Part shown: piece by piece, positions 10,501 to 17,965 of the stretch
Position numbering within the stretch: the first letter of the stretch is position 1
How the letters are laid out: each line of letters begins with the position of its first letter
Assembly (NCBI GenBank): GCA_910577605.1
Contig: CAJTON010000008.1
Coordinates: forward strand, 34,463 to 75,912
Reading direction: 5' to 3'
Source of the DNA: an uncultured Butyrivibrio sp.
GTDB lineage: Bacteria > Bacillota > Clostridia > Lachnospirales > Lachnospiraceae
DNA length: 41,450 nucleotides
Notes under the pieces: generated by a model
What the model was told of the DNA's origin: nothing
Database searches by the model: none
What the model saw: only the letters and a program-made list of their open reading frames with translations
Made by a program: the position numbers and the translations under genes

Positions 10501-11294
10501 GTGACCGCGTCATCGCTGTAACCCGCGCCGCCCCCGTATACCCAGCCGTTGACAACCGCGTTATCACCGAAAACAATACTCGTGTCCCCGTCTACCGTAC
10601 CTTCATCTTCGTTGCCCCCGCAAACGGAATACACATAAGCGTTTGATATATTTATGTCCGTACTTCCGTTTATCCGTCCGTATGCGTTTCCGCCATATGT
10701 ATTATGGAGAACGTATCCTCCGTTTATCCTTACCGACGTATCCCCGTTTATCACTCCGTCGCGCGAGCCGCCGTACACATAGCCGATGTTCCCGCCGGAA
10801 ATATTTATATTTGTGCTGCCCGTAAGAGTTCCGCTTCGATTCCCGCCGTATATATCCCAGACCGTATAATAATTCGCGCCCACATAACGCGTTCCCGTAA
10901 CGGTAACGCTTGTGTCGTATACTCCGCCGCCGTTCTTTGAACCGCCGTATACTGATGAATTAACAAGAAAATATCCGTATCCTTCCTGATAATATATTCC
11001 GTCGCCGGACAAAAGTCCGTCGCCTTTAAACGAGGTTATTTCCTCGTCTGCTTCTCCTATTCCGTTTCCGTTGTAATCCACATAGAGCCTTGCGTAATTC
11101 ACGGCATCGGACGCCTCGATAAGCAATGGCTGTCCGTTGGCGTAAATAATGTGCTTATAGTCTCCAACCGTTTCATATGTCACCTCTCCCCTGTCCGTCT
11201 GCGCTGCGTATACATTTTTTCCCGCCATAAAAAGTCCTGCCGCGGCGCAAAGCGCAAACAGCAGAAGCAGTATCCTGCCATTGGGTATCCTCAT
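7503..11294 (-). CDS. Large secreted repeat protein, probable beta-helix surface adhesin
   Basis: A 1263-residue exported protein. The start at 11294 (MRIPNGRILLLLF) is chosen because it begins a clean signal peptide ending near YAAQ and has AAGGAG upstream; the longer frame adds 33 implausible residues. Residues ~80-340 carry about ten short glycine-rich repeats of the form YGG..G.i.G.t.i.I.gG, typical of a right-handed parallel beta-helix. The C-terminal half contains Ig-like modules (EPTVELLPERFNYDGTEKRP; a section near EEEPADYKMLEGDGS). The tail has a hydrophobic segment (LLLGSLMLLSAAVMLKF) followed by basic residues. It is preceded by LPLGN, which only resembles a sortase LPXTG signal. 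It is likely anchored at the cell surface. A LytTR two-component system is divergently adjacent and may control it. Confidence 0.82.
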   Translation of the reverse strand: MRIPNGRILLLLFALCAAAGLFMAGKNVYAAQTDRGEVTYETVGDYKHIIYANGQPLLIEASDAVNYARLYVDYNGNGIGEADEEITSFKGDGLLSGDGIYYQEGYGYFLVNSSVYGGSKNGGGVYDTSVTVTGTRYVGANYYTVWDIYGGNRSGTLTGSTNINISGGNIGYVYGGSRDGVINGDTSVRINGGYVLHNTYGGNAYGRINGSTDINISNAYVYSVCGGNEDEGTVDGDTSIVFGDNAVVNGWVYGGGAGYSDDAVTEVTGTTNIMIDGGEFSHNIYGGGGWRGARTGDGNITLNGGDLRDVWIYGGGEEESSVNGRTVIRINGGRVNGVCASGAGFGSHKAEVGDVEIYLKGGSVDLFSALPNDYTAINGSLHLELWGESFNSTKLYFGRDTNPNNLKEVSVLLKDGTADLFKLQLKVEDSFDISFQNAEVTSLVLLEGTLSGTKRSSLNFKDCGSVNGRWGDYWNLGGGSDCIVGSDNPVIKGSYFYKNRFDTVNLTNSAVIFLDDSTESEDNGFAVCAKELVVDGGALRVAGDGISYMPRTSFIGSPLILRSSNYDAIYFTEMPDGTERVRWMDFDGEYTTAEWQNDFAIAYTPVGAPDDTFIPAVDGLVMKADNSLTDRRGWYYGTLEELCRCSAYSSQLREYTLLMPEGSDGAEFILEDIRTGDTGCSLSCMVVGHKGKAADFTYSLVPDGTDAEGAAIDGNRLTVKGAGPVHVEVKQEINGKEFVYDAYLNILGAPSKNSFVFVGNMAEDISAAFTGAPFDENYLYNSVWDFSQHNYLDWGVEYENTLEDGVLVFRLNKEYLNSLETGEYLYNLGVHFERENGVSALYYYEITVKIVEFIEVHEPTVELLPERFNYDGTEKRPAVTVKYGDTVIPQSEYDVSYSDNIAAGTAKVTITNKEGGIYLIHEASAEFEIVNDYRPQNGRDYTVNPGGSGWTNGNFVITANEGFLLSGGNTLEDEWISSITRTEEAADGRVTFFVRNSETGEISLAVTENYKIDKTKPEIFDICFNGNSVRKPLQEADFGLLFKEDIEVSITADDSLSGIENVLYFRSPEILTEEQLDGVIGWTEGGEFIISAAGGERFIIYVKVTDRAGNILYFASEGAEFAAPPEEEPADYKMLEGDGSIWTKEKDGGVVFRASGSVVKFNGIKIDGNLVDAENYTIREGSTVIILKESFLKTLPVGKHIITVLYSDGEVSAQFEIRTETTDLPLGNTERRLLLGSLMLLSAAVMLKFKVTLRSGGFQKRGN

Positions 11295-11506
11295 ATTTCC
11301 TGCACTCCTTGTTTTTACATACACCGCGCATAAGCAAACGCGGCAGTTATAAGCTATATGAATTACAGTAAGGCGAAAAAAAACATATATCAATACGTCA
11401 AACTCAAGCGGCGTTTTTTTAACTTAAACGGTAAAAAAATCATATTGTCTTTCGCATGTCCATATGATATTTTTAATTTGTATGATTCTGTGTCCGGAGA
11501 AAACAT

Positions 11507-12232
11507 ATGAAAATCGCAATTGTAGACGACGAGCCAAAGGAACTTAGGAATCTTTCCGAAACAATTAATTGTCAATTATCCTCCATGGGATATCCGTCGG
11601 TAACGTCGGATGCTTTTAGCAACGCGGAGGATTTTTTCGTATATTGGAAAAAGGGAGCGTACGAGCTTATTGTGCTTGATATTTACATGGAAGGCATGTC
11701 TGGAATCGACGCGGCGAGAAAAATCCGGGAAACCGACGGCGACGTTTTCATTGTTTTCTGCACCGAAAGCAATGAATTCGCGAGCGAAAGCTATGAGGTG
11801 AACGCACATTACTATCTGCGCAAGCCTTTTACGGAAAAAAATATCTCCGATATGCTTTACAGACTCGACTTTAAAAGCCGCGAATCCCGCCGCTTTATCG
11901 AACTGCCCGACGGCAGACAGCTTGTGCTTCGCAACGTCATATACACAGAATATTACAACCATGTAGTCACTGTCCACAACAAATACGGCGGCGATACGCG
12001 CGTAAGAATTTCTCAGACGTCGTTTGAGCAGCTTCTTTGCGGATACACTTATTTCTTTCGTATCTGCAAGGGAATCGTAGTAAACTTTTACGAAGTTATA
12101 AATTACTCCAAAAACATTTTCGTTATGAGCGACGGCAGCACGGTATCCGTGAGCCGCAGAAGGGAAAAAGAGGTGCGGGATGCCTACACGGATTTCTGCT
12201 TTGAACGTATAAGAAGGGAGATGCAGGAATAA
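11507..12232 (+). CDS. LytTR-family response regulator
   Basis: A 241-residue AgrA/LytR-type regulator. Residues 1-~120 are a receiver domain with Asp7/Asp8 and phosphoacceptor Asp58 (VLDIYM). Residues ~135-235 are a LytTR DNA-binding domain (SYSKNIF-like strand region and VSVSRRREKEVRDAY at the end). The start follows GGAG. The stop overlaps the ATG of the downstream kinase (TAATG), so the two are translationally coupled. LytTR regulators commonly control surface proteins and peptide signalling; the divergent surface-protein gene 113 bp away is the obvious candidate target. No AgrD-like peptide gene was found nearby. Confidence 0.9.
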   Translation: MKIAIVDDEPKELRNLSETINCQLSSMGYPSVTSDAFSNAEDFFVYWKKGAYELIVLDIYMEGMSGIDAARKIRETDGDVFIVFCTESNEFASESYEVNAHYYLRKPFTEKNISDMLYRLDFKSRESRRFIELPDGRQLVLRNVIYTEYYNHVVTVHNKYGGDTRVRISQTSFEQLLCGYTYFFRICKGIVVNFYEVINYSKNIFVMSDGSTVSVSRRREKEVRDAYTDFCFERIRREMQE

Positions 12233-13581
12233 TGCCTTCTCTGTGCAGAGTCATGGAAATAGCCTTGTACTCGCTTTTAAACTTTGTTCCATATATTGTT
12301 TTGGCGCTGTATCCGTTCAGAAACAGTCTGCGGTTTACCATGCGGACCACCGTTATACTGGTCGCGCTTGCCTCTTTCTTACAGATCGGTTTAGGAATAT
12401 GGGCGGCATTTTTCGATTTGGTCAATACGTCCGTCGTCAGCATGCTAAGCACTGCGGTATATTTCGCATTTTATTTTCTTGCAGTCAGAGTACACCCCGG
12501 CAAAACTCTTTTTACTCTTCTGATGCTTTCAAACATAGCAAATCTCATTGTGATCTGCTCAAAATGCATAGAGGGCAGAATATTTCCTGCGCTTGCAATC
12601 GAGCGTTACCGATGGTCGTTTTCCGCCGTAATGCTTGCAGTCGAGCTTTTGATACTTGTACCACTGTTCTTCTATATCAAGGGAATTTATTCTGACGCCA
12701 TGGCAAAAGAAAGCAGCCGCTTCATATGGTGCTACCTGTGGCTGATCCCCGCTACTTTTTATCTGATATGGTTCTACTATCTTTACAGCAACAATTCACA
12801 GAGCAGCCTTGAGATAGCGCTTCAGCCCAAAAACGCTTTCTTTCTGTTATTCGTTGAACTTGGTGCTTTTTTGATATATTACATCGTCACAAAGTTGCTT
12901 AACGAATTTGACAGGAATATCAGGCTTGAAAAGCAGAACCATATGCTGCTTTTGGCAAATCTTCAATATGAGAATTTAAAAGAAAAAATTGCGGAAACAC
13001 GGCACGCAAGACATGATTTAAGGCACCATATCGCAGTGATGACGGGATACCTAAACAACGGAGAGCTGGAAAAGCTCAGGGAATATCTTATCGGTTACGG
13101 CAGATCCATGCCTGAGGACAGTTCCGACATCTTCTGTAATAACTATGCCGTGAACCTCCTGCTTACCTATTTCGCTCAGCAGGCGAAAGAAAATGGCATT
13201 GATTTTGCTGTTCACGCGGATATTCCTTCGGAATCAGGCATTTCCGAAAGCGACCTATCCGCGCTCATCGGAAATCTTCTCGAAAACGCGCTCGATGCCT
13301 GCTGCGCGCAGAAACGCGGAGATAAGCGCATAGTTTTCAGAGGAAGGAGCGAAAACGGCTCGCTTCTCATTACGGTTGACAACACATACGACGGAGAAAT
13401 AAGGCAAGACCGCGACGGAGCCTTTCTGTCTGCAAAACACAATAAGCCCGCCGTCGGTCTTGAATCCGTAAGCCATATTGCCGCGCGCTGCGGCGGAGTG
13501 TTCCGCGCAAGCTGGCACGACGGAATGTTCTACGCTTCCGTCCGGCTCGAGACCCAAAAGTCCGGTGCCGGGCAAAAGTGA
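12232..13581 (+). CDS. GHKL-type sensor histidine kinase, AgrC/NatK-like
   Basis: A 449-residue membrane kinase. About six to seven hydrophobic segments occupy residues 1-~225. A helical segment then carries the phosphoacceptor His261 in RHARHDLRHH. The GHKL ATPase follows: N-box LIGNLLENALDAC near residue 345, a DNTYDG G-box, and KPAVGLESV. This is the layout of class-10 kinases that pair with LytTR regulators, and the gene overlaps its partner's stop codon. The signal it senses is unknown. It ends 14 bp from the convergent superoxide reductase gene. Confidence 0.9.
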   Translation: MPSLCRVMEIALYSLLNFVPYIVLALYPFRNSLRFTMRTTVILVALASFLQIGLGIWAAFFDLVNTSVVSMLSTAVYFAFYFLAVRVHPGKTLFTLLMLSNIANLIVICSKCIEGRIFPALAIERYRWSFSAVMLAVELLILVPLFFYIKGIYSDAMAKESSRFIWCYLWLIPATFYLIWFYYLYSNNSQSSLEIALQPKNAFFLLFVELGAFLIYYIVTKLLNEFDRNIRLEKQNHMLLLANLQYENLKEKIAETRHARHDLRHHIAVMTGYLNNGELEKLREYLIGYGRSMPEDSSDIFCNNYAVNLLLTYFAQQAKENGIDFAVHADIPSESGISESDLSALIGNLLENALDACCAQKRGDKRIVFRGRSENGSLLITVDNTYDGEIRQDRDGAFLSAKHNKPAVGLESVSHIAARCGGVFRASWHDGMFYASVRLETQKSGAGQK

Positions 13582-13594
13582 TCTTCCGATTTAT

Positions 13595-13969
13595 TTACGC
13601 CTTCCAAAGGCTGTGCAGGTTGCAGTAGGCGTAAACGGCCTCTACTTCATCGCCCTCGCATATGGCGAAGCATACCTCTGGCTTGTCTCCGGGGTTGAGC
13701 GCCTTGCGCTGCGTTCCCTGTTTCGTCTGCAAGCATACCCATTCAATGTAATGCTCAGGCATCATCGGATGCTCAGCGGAGCCTACTCGTACCTTTACAA
13801 GATTGCCCTCTACGGTGTATACGGGTATATGCTTTTCCACAGCCCCGTCCGTCGTTCCCGGAACGATCTCCTTCATCTTCTGACCGCAGCACATAACCGG
13901 AACGTCCTTGTCCTTTACCATAACTATCATGTTTCCGCAATGCTCACAAATATAAAATTTCTGTTCCAT
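13595..13969 (-). CDS. Desulfoferrodoxin / superoxide reductase
   Basis: A 124-residue protein that reduces superoxide to peroxide without releasing oxygen, typical of anaerobes. The N-terminus has the desulforedoxin FeCys4 site (CEHCGN and MCCGQK). The catalytic domain has the His4-Cys iron set: His in EKHIP, His in EHPM, His in EHYIEW, and Cys plus His in CNLHS. The start at 13969 is preferred to a frame that begins 24 codons upstream because GGAGG precedes it and homologous proteins begin MEQKFYIC-like. It sits next to the CoA-disulfide reductase and thioredoxin reductase genes, forming an oxygen-stress group. Confidence 0.93.
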   Translation of the reverse strand: MEQKFYICEHCGNMIVMVKDKDVPVMCCGQKMKEIVPGTTDGAVEKHIPVYTVEGNLVKVRVGSAEHPMMPEHYIEWVCLQTKQGTQRKALNPGDKPEVCFAICEGDEVEAVYAYCNLHSLWKA

Positions 13970-14027
13970 AACCAAACCTCCGTTTATTTTTTCAAATATG
14001 CCTTCTGTTGCGGCATATAATAGTAAT

Positions 14028-14057
14028 ATTATAACCCGCATACTCCCGAAAAATCAA
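14028..14057 (-). promoter_or_regulatory. Promoter of the superoxide reductase gene
   Basis: On the minus strand, TTGATT (14052-14057), an 18-bp spacer and a perfect TATAAT (14028-14033) lie about 60 bp before the start codon. Confidence 0.6.
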
Positions 14058-14126
14058 TAACCGATGAAATATACTTATCTGCATGGACGCGATCTTGATT
14101 TTGCCGCGTAAATAAAGGCAAAAATA

Positions 14127-14135
14127 TGCTATAAT
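14127..14135 (+). promoter_or_regulatory. Extended -10 promoter of the CoADR-trxB operon
   Basis: TGCTATAAT combines a perfect -10 with the TGn extension. No good -35 is at the normal distance, as expected for extended -10 promoters. The start codon lies 60 bp downstream. Confidence 0.5.
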
Positions 14136-14195
14136 GGATTCGGATATTTATGTTATTCCGATATAAAAATTTATCTGAGAAAAGAGGATGATACC

Positions 14196-15866
14196 ATGAA
14201 AACAATAATCATCGGCGGCGTGGCGGGAGGAGCCTCCGCGGCCGCGAGACTGCGCAGGCTCGACGAATCGGCAGAAATAATACTTTTGGAACGCGGCGGC
14301 TATATATCATTTGCCAACTGCGGTCTGCCGTATTATATCGGCGGAGTCATCAGAAACCAGCGCAGTCTTACATTGCAGACGCCCGAAAGCTTTCGGGCAA
14401 GGTTCAATATTGACGTCCGCATAAACAGCGAAGCGATCAAGATAGAGCCGTCTTTCAAAAAAATAACGGTTAAAAACCTCCGAACCGGAGAATGCTATGA
14501 GGAGAATTACGATAATCTTGTATTATCGCCCGGAGCAGAGCCCTTCAGACCAGACATAGACGGCATAGACAGCCCGACCGTATTCACTCTCCGCAATATT
14601 CCGGACACAATGCGGATAAAAGAATATATCGAGACAAAAAAGCCGCAGTCAGCCGTTATTGTCGGCGGAGGCTACATCGGCGTGGAGATGGCGGAAAACC
14701 TGAGGATAGCCGGGCTTGAGGTTTCGGTAGTGGAGCTTGCCGACCATCTCATAGCCCCTCTTGACTTTGATATGGCAGCCGACATTCACAGGTATATAAA
14801 AGAAAAAGGAATAAATCTTTTTCTTAATAACGGCGTCAAAGCCATTGAAGACGGCGGAGTAGTCATGCAGAACGGCGAAGTGAAAGCGGATATGATAATA
14901 ATGTCTGTCGGCGTGCGCCCGGAAACCGCTCTCGCAAAAGAATGCGGCATCGAGATGAACCGGCGCGGCAGCATTGTCGTAAACAGCCGGATGCAGACAA
15001 ATATCCCCGATATATACGCGGTCGGGGACGCTGCGGAGGTCCGTGATTTCATCACGAACGCTCCTGCATTTATACCGCTTGCGGGTCCCGCCAACAAACA
15101 GGGACGCGTCGCGGCGGACAATATCGCGGGAATTCCCTCTGAATATAGCGGAACGCAGGGTTCGGCGATACTCAAGCTTTTTGATATGACAATAGGCGCA
15201 ACAGGACTGAATGAAAAAAGCGCGGCGGCGGCAGGCATCGACTATGACAAAACATACATCTACCCCGCTTCGCATGCCGGATACTATCCCGGCGCACAAA
15301 ATATGTCTATTAAGGCTATATGGGACAGAAAAAGCCTGAAACTTATCGGCGCGCAGCTCGTCGGATTTGACGGCGTTGACAAGCGGACGGATATACTCGC
15401 CGCCGCTATACGTTTCGGAGCAAAAATAACCGACCTCGCCGGACTTGAGCTTTGCTACGCGCCTCCCTTCGGAAGCGCCAAAGACCCCGTAAATATGCTG
15501 GGATTTACGGCGGAAAACATTATTACAGGCAAAATAAAACAGTTTTTCTGGAATGACGTCGAAAAGCTCCACCATGACGGAAGCATTACGCTTCTGGACG
15601 TAAGGACAGCCGCCGAGGTCGGACGCGGTAAAATAGACGGCTCGGTAAATATACCTCTGGACTCTTTAAGAGAACGCATGGGAGAAATCCCGCAAGGCAA
15701 GCCTGTCTATGTATACTGCCACACGGGACTTCGCAGCTATATAGCCTGCCGCATTCTTTCGGGAAGCGGCTTCGACTGCCGTAATCTTGCCGGCGGGTGG
15801 CGGCTTTACGAGTCCGTCATAAACGAACGCGCCGTACAGGATTATGTCTGCGGGGATTGCGAATAA
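14196..15866 (+). CDS. CoA-disulfide reductase-like flavoprotein with C-terminal rhodanese domain
   Basis: A 556-residue fusion. Residues 1-~445 are a pyridine-nucleotide-disulfide oxidoreductase: FAD fold GGVAGGASAAAR, active Cys42 in FANCGLPYYIGG, an NAD(P)H fold VGGGYIGVEMAE, and VGDAAEV. Residues ~460-550 are a rhodanese domain with Cys508 in CHTGLRS. Such CoADR-RHD proteins reduce CoA disulfide, CoA persulfide or polysulfide with NAD(P)H, and handle sulfane sulfur in the cytoplasm. AGAGGA precedes the start. The gene is 17 bp upstream of trxB in the same direction, and the two probably form an operon for thiol and redox balance. Confidence 0.9.
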   Translation: MKTIIIGGVAGGASAAARLRRLDESAEIILLERGGYISFANCGLPYYIGGVIRNQRSLTLQTPESFRARFNIDVRINSEAIKIEPSFKKITVKNLRTGECYEENYDNLVLSPGAEPFRPDIDGIDSPTVFTLRNIPDTMRIKEYIETKKPQSAVIVGGGYIGVEMAENLRIAGLEVSVVELADHLIAPLDFDMAADIHRYIKEKGINLFLNNGVKAIEDGGVVMQNGEVKADMIIMSVGVRPETALAKECGIEMNRRGSIVVNSRMQTNIPDIYAVGDAAEVRDFITNAPAFIPLAGPANKQGRVAADNIAGIPSEYSGTQGSAILKLFDMTIGATGLNEKSAAAAGIDYDKTYIYPASHAGYYPGAQNMSIKAIWDRKSLKLIGAQLVGFDGVDKRTDILAAAIRFGAKITDLAGLELCYAPPFGSAKDPVNMLGFTAENIITGKIKQFFWNDVEKLHHDGSITLLDVRTAAEVGRGKIDGSVNIPLDSLRERMGEIPQGKPVYVYCHTGLRSYIACRILSGSGFDCRNLAGGWRLYESVINERAVQDYVCGDCE

Positions 15867-15883
15867 ACATCAGGAGGTTTAAA

Positions 15884-16819
15884 ATGGAGCATATCTACGA
15901 TACTGTCATCATAGGCGGCGGTCCTGCCGGATACACCGCCGCTCTATACGCTTCACGCGCGGGGTTGGATACCGTTCTGATAGAGCGGCTTTCCGCCGGA
16001 GGTCAGATGGCGCTTACAGGCGAGATCGACAACTATCCCGGTTTTGACGAGGGTATCGACGGATTTACTCTGGGTGAAAAAATGAGAAAAGGCGCCGAAC
16101 GCTTCGGCGCCGCAACCAAGTACGCAAATGTCGTGTCGGTCGATTTTTCCGGCAAAATAAAAGAAACAAAGACTTCCTCCGAAACCTTTTTGGGTAAAAC
16201 AGTTATAATTGCGACGGGCGCCGACCCCAGAAAACTCGGACTCGCCAACGAGAATGAGCTGACCGGAAGGGGCGTTCATTACTGCGCCCACTGCGACGGA
16301 AGATTTTACAAGGATAAGACTGTCGTCGTAGTTGGGGGCGGAAACTCCGCTGCCGCCGACGCGCTCTATCTTTCCCGTCTTGCAAAAAAAGTCTTCATCG
16401 TCCACCGCCGCGGTTCTCTCCGCGCCGGCAAAATCTCCTGCGAACCTTTGATGAAAGTCCGAAACGTCGAGTTTCTCTGGAACAGCACCGTATCGGAAAT
16501 AATTGCCGGAGACGCCGTCACCGGAGTCATAATTACGGATACGCGCACCGACGCCGTATCAGAAATCAGATGCGACGGTATCTTTGTCAGCATAGGCAGA
16601 ACGCCCGCGACAGGATTCCTGAACGCCGCCGTAGCGCTTGACAGCGCGGGTTATATAATTGCGGACGAAAGCGCGAAAACTGATATTGACGGCGTTTTTG
16701 CCGCCGGAGACGTCAGAACGAAAACCCTCCGCCAGATAGTCACCGCCGTAGCTGACGGCGCGGCGGCGGCGCATTCTGCGGAGGAATATCTGGCTGACAA
16801 GCAGCCGTCGTTTTACTGA
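15884..16819 (+). CDS. trxB: Thioredoxin reductase
   Basis: A 311-residue flavoprotein that passes electrons from NADPH to thioredoxin. It has the FAD fold IIGGGPAGYTAALYASR, an NADPH fold VVVVGGGNSAAADALYLS, and the redox pair Cys134/Cys137 in CAHCDG; the canonical middle residues are Ala-Thr, so the second is His here. GVFAAGDVR closes the FAD domain. The start at 15884 has AGGAGG upstream; an earlier in-frame codon lies inside the preceding gene. It is likely cotranscribed with the CoADR-rhodanese gene. No thioredoxin gene is adjacent. Confidence 0.93.
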   Translation: MEHIYDTVIIGGGPAGYTAALYASRAGLDTVLIERLSAGGQMALTGEIDNYPGFDEGIDGFTLGEKMRKGAERFGAATKYANVVSVDFSGKIKETKTSSETFLGKTVIIATGADPRKLGLANENELTGRGVHYCAHCDGRFYKDKTVVVVGGGNSAAADALYLSRLAKKVFIVHRRGSLRAGKISCEPLMKVRNVEFLWNSTVSEIIAGDAVTGVIITDTRTDAVSEIRCDGIFVSIGRTPATGFLNAAVALDSAGYIIADESAKTDIDGVFAAGDVRTKTLRQIVTAVADGAAAAHSAEEYLADKQPSFY

Positions 16820-16853
16820 GCGGAGCGGTTGATATAAAATTCGGACTCGTCCG

Positions 16854-17279
16854 TTATTTTTCTCTGTATGATATGAATTTCAACAAAAACAATACTCCCG
16901 CCAAGGTCAGCGCGCAGCCAAGACCGGTGTAGAATACCGCCACAAAGACGTCGGGAAACACTCCGAGTACCCTTAATCCTATGCCTCCGCCCATCATAAC
17001 CGCCATTATTATGTATGCTTTCAGGTCAAAAAAATTCCAGAACGGACGGTATTTTTCTTCATATCCGGTAATTCTGCGAGTGTGTTTCTGCGTCATCTTG
17101 AAAAACATCGTGCCGAAAGCCAAAAAAACGACGGCCGACAGCAAAAAATAATACCATTCCGTCTGAATGTCCTTATACGACAGTATTCCAAGCCTCGCGA
17201 CGTTAAACCCCGCTATCATCCATACGATTCCGGCTATAAAAAGCAGCGCTCTTTTAGGTACATAATAAAAACGTTTCAT
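16854..17279 (-). CDS. Small conserved four-helix membrane protein
   Basis: A 141-residue integral membrane protein with about four transmembrane segments (near residues 12-30, 42-60, 88-106 and 112-134) and short basic loops (QKHTRRITGYEEKYRPFWNF). GGAGAG precedes the ATG. I recognise no enzyme motif, and its function is unknown. It is the last gene with the GC-rich codon style of the left part of the window before the accessory island. Confidence 0.75.
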   Translation of the reverse strand: MKRFYYVPKRALLFIAGIVWMIAGFNVARLGILSYKDIQTEWYYFLLSAVVFLAFGTMFFKMTQKHTRRITGYEEKYRPFWNFFDLKAYIIMAVMMGGGIGLRVLGVFPDVFVAVFYTGLGCALTLAGVLFLLKFISYREK

Positions 17280-17397
17280 TTTTATCTCTCTCCGATATTT
17301 TTAATAAACTGATCTTCTTCAAACAAGAATTATAACAGAAAAATTTTTTCTTTCAAGCGGCTCGTTTTGTTTTATTTTCGCGTTAAGTCAGAACACT

Positions 17398-17490
17398 TCA
17401 ACGAAGCGGTTTTTGGACGTATCCCAATATTTCCTGTACACAAAATCGCCTGAGTCAAAGTTGAGCTGATATATTCTAAAAATAACGGGG
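17398..17490 (-). pseudogene. C-terminal fragment of an unknown gene
   Basis: Without a start codon of its own, the frame ending at the TGA at 17398-17400 reads IYQLNFDSGDFVYRKYWDT, a protein-like tail of about 30 residues. It overlaps the 3' end of the HTH stub in another frame. It appears to be the leftover end of a gene lost by deletion. Family unknown. Nothing else is seen in 17280-17397. Confidence 0.35.
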
Positions 17491-17625
17491 TAATTTTTGG
17501 GTTGACACTGTAACAGTACCTTTCTTTTCTGCACCGGAAATACGGCTGGCAGAGCAGTAATAGTTAATCATACGGGGAGAGATACTCCATTTTTCGCTGG
17601 CTTCTTTTAAGGTCATATAATCCAT
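17476..17625 (-). pseudogene. Truncated small HTH protein of mobile-element type
   Basis: A 49-residue frame with an AGGTGAG ribosome binding site. It begins MDYMTLKEASEKWSISPRM and continues INYYCSASRISGAEKKGTV, a well-known short HTH/excisionase-like type found beside clostridial mobile elements. The usual continuation after GAEK (a Trp-Leu-Ile-Pro segment) is replaced by VSTQKLPRYF. The gene therefore seems cut by a recombination event. The flanking 17626-17750 is AT-rich with no gene seen. Confidence 0.5.
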
Positions 17626-17750
17626 ATCTCACCTCGGAATAAACTTATATCTATATTATATTTCGTTTACCAGGAAAATACAAGTATAGTAATGTGAATT
17701 TAAATCAAATAAATACTAATATCAATATATTTTGATAAAAACTCTTGATA

Positions 17751-17961
17751 TTATTCTCCGATGTAAATATAACAAATATCCCTCGCTTCTTCACGCCAGT
17801 CGTCAGCTTCCTCTAAAAAGAAATCAGGGGACATACGGATACGGAGCATCTCGCCGCTTTTGATTTTATAACCGCCGTTACGCTGCTTTTGAATCAGATA
17901 ACGAAAGTCTGATTTTGTACGCTATATCTGCTCCGTTTCACAGATTCCATATATCGTGCAT
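17751..17961 (-). pseudogene. Remnant of a DUF5131-like (phage Gp37/Gp68-type) gene
   Basis: Five bases after the sirtuin stop codon an ATG opens MHDIWN and then stops after eight codons. About 15 bp later another frame reads RTKSDFRYLIQKQRNGGYKI, then the MSPDFFLEEADDWREEA stretch, before ending at 17751. These are the start and middle of DUF5131-type proteins. The cysteine-rich part between them and the C-terminal half are missing. The gene is therefore deleted internally and truncated. Its position shows it was once the last gene of the sirtuin operon. Confidence 0.6.
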
Positions 17962-17965
17962 AGCG

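Noticed and set aside
11394..11506. LytTR-box-like ACCGTTTAA in the spacer upstream of the response regulator
   Set aside because: Only one imperfect copy was found, and LytTR proteins normally need two direct copies, so it was not listed as a feature.
14649..15575. A 308-codon frame antisense to the CoADR-rhodanese gene
   Set aside because: It is a shadow of a well-supported enzyme gene with all catalytic residues on the other strand; its own translation shows no domain.
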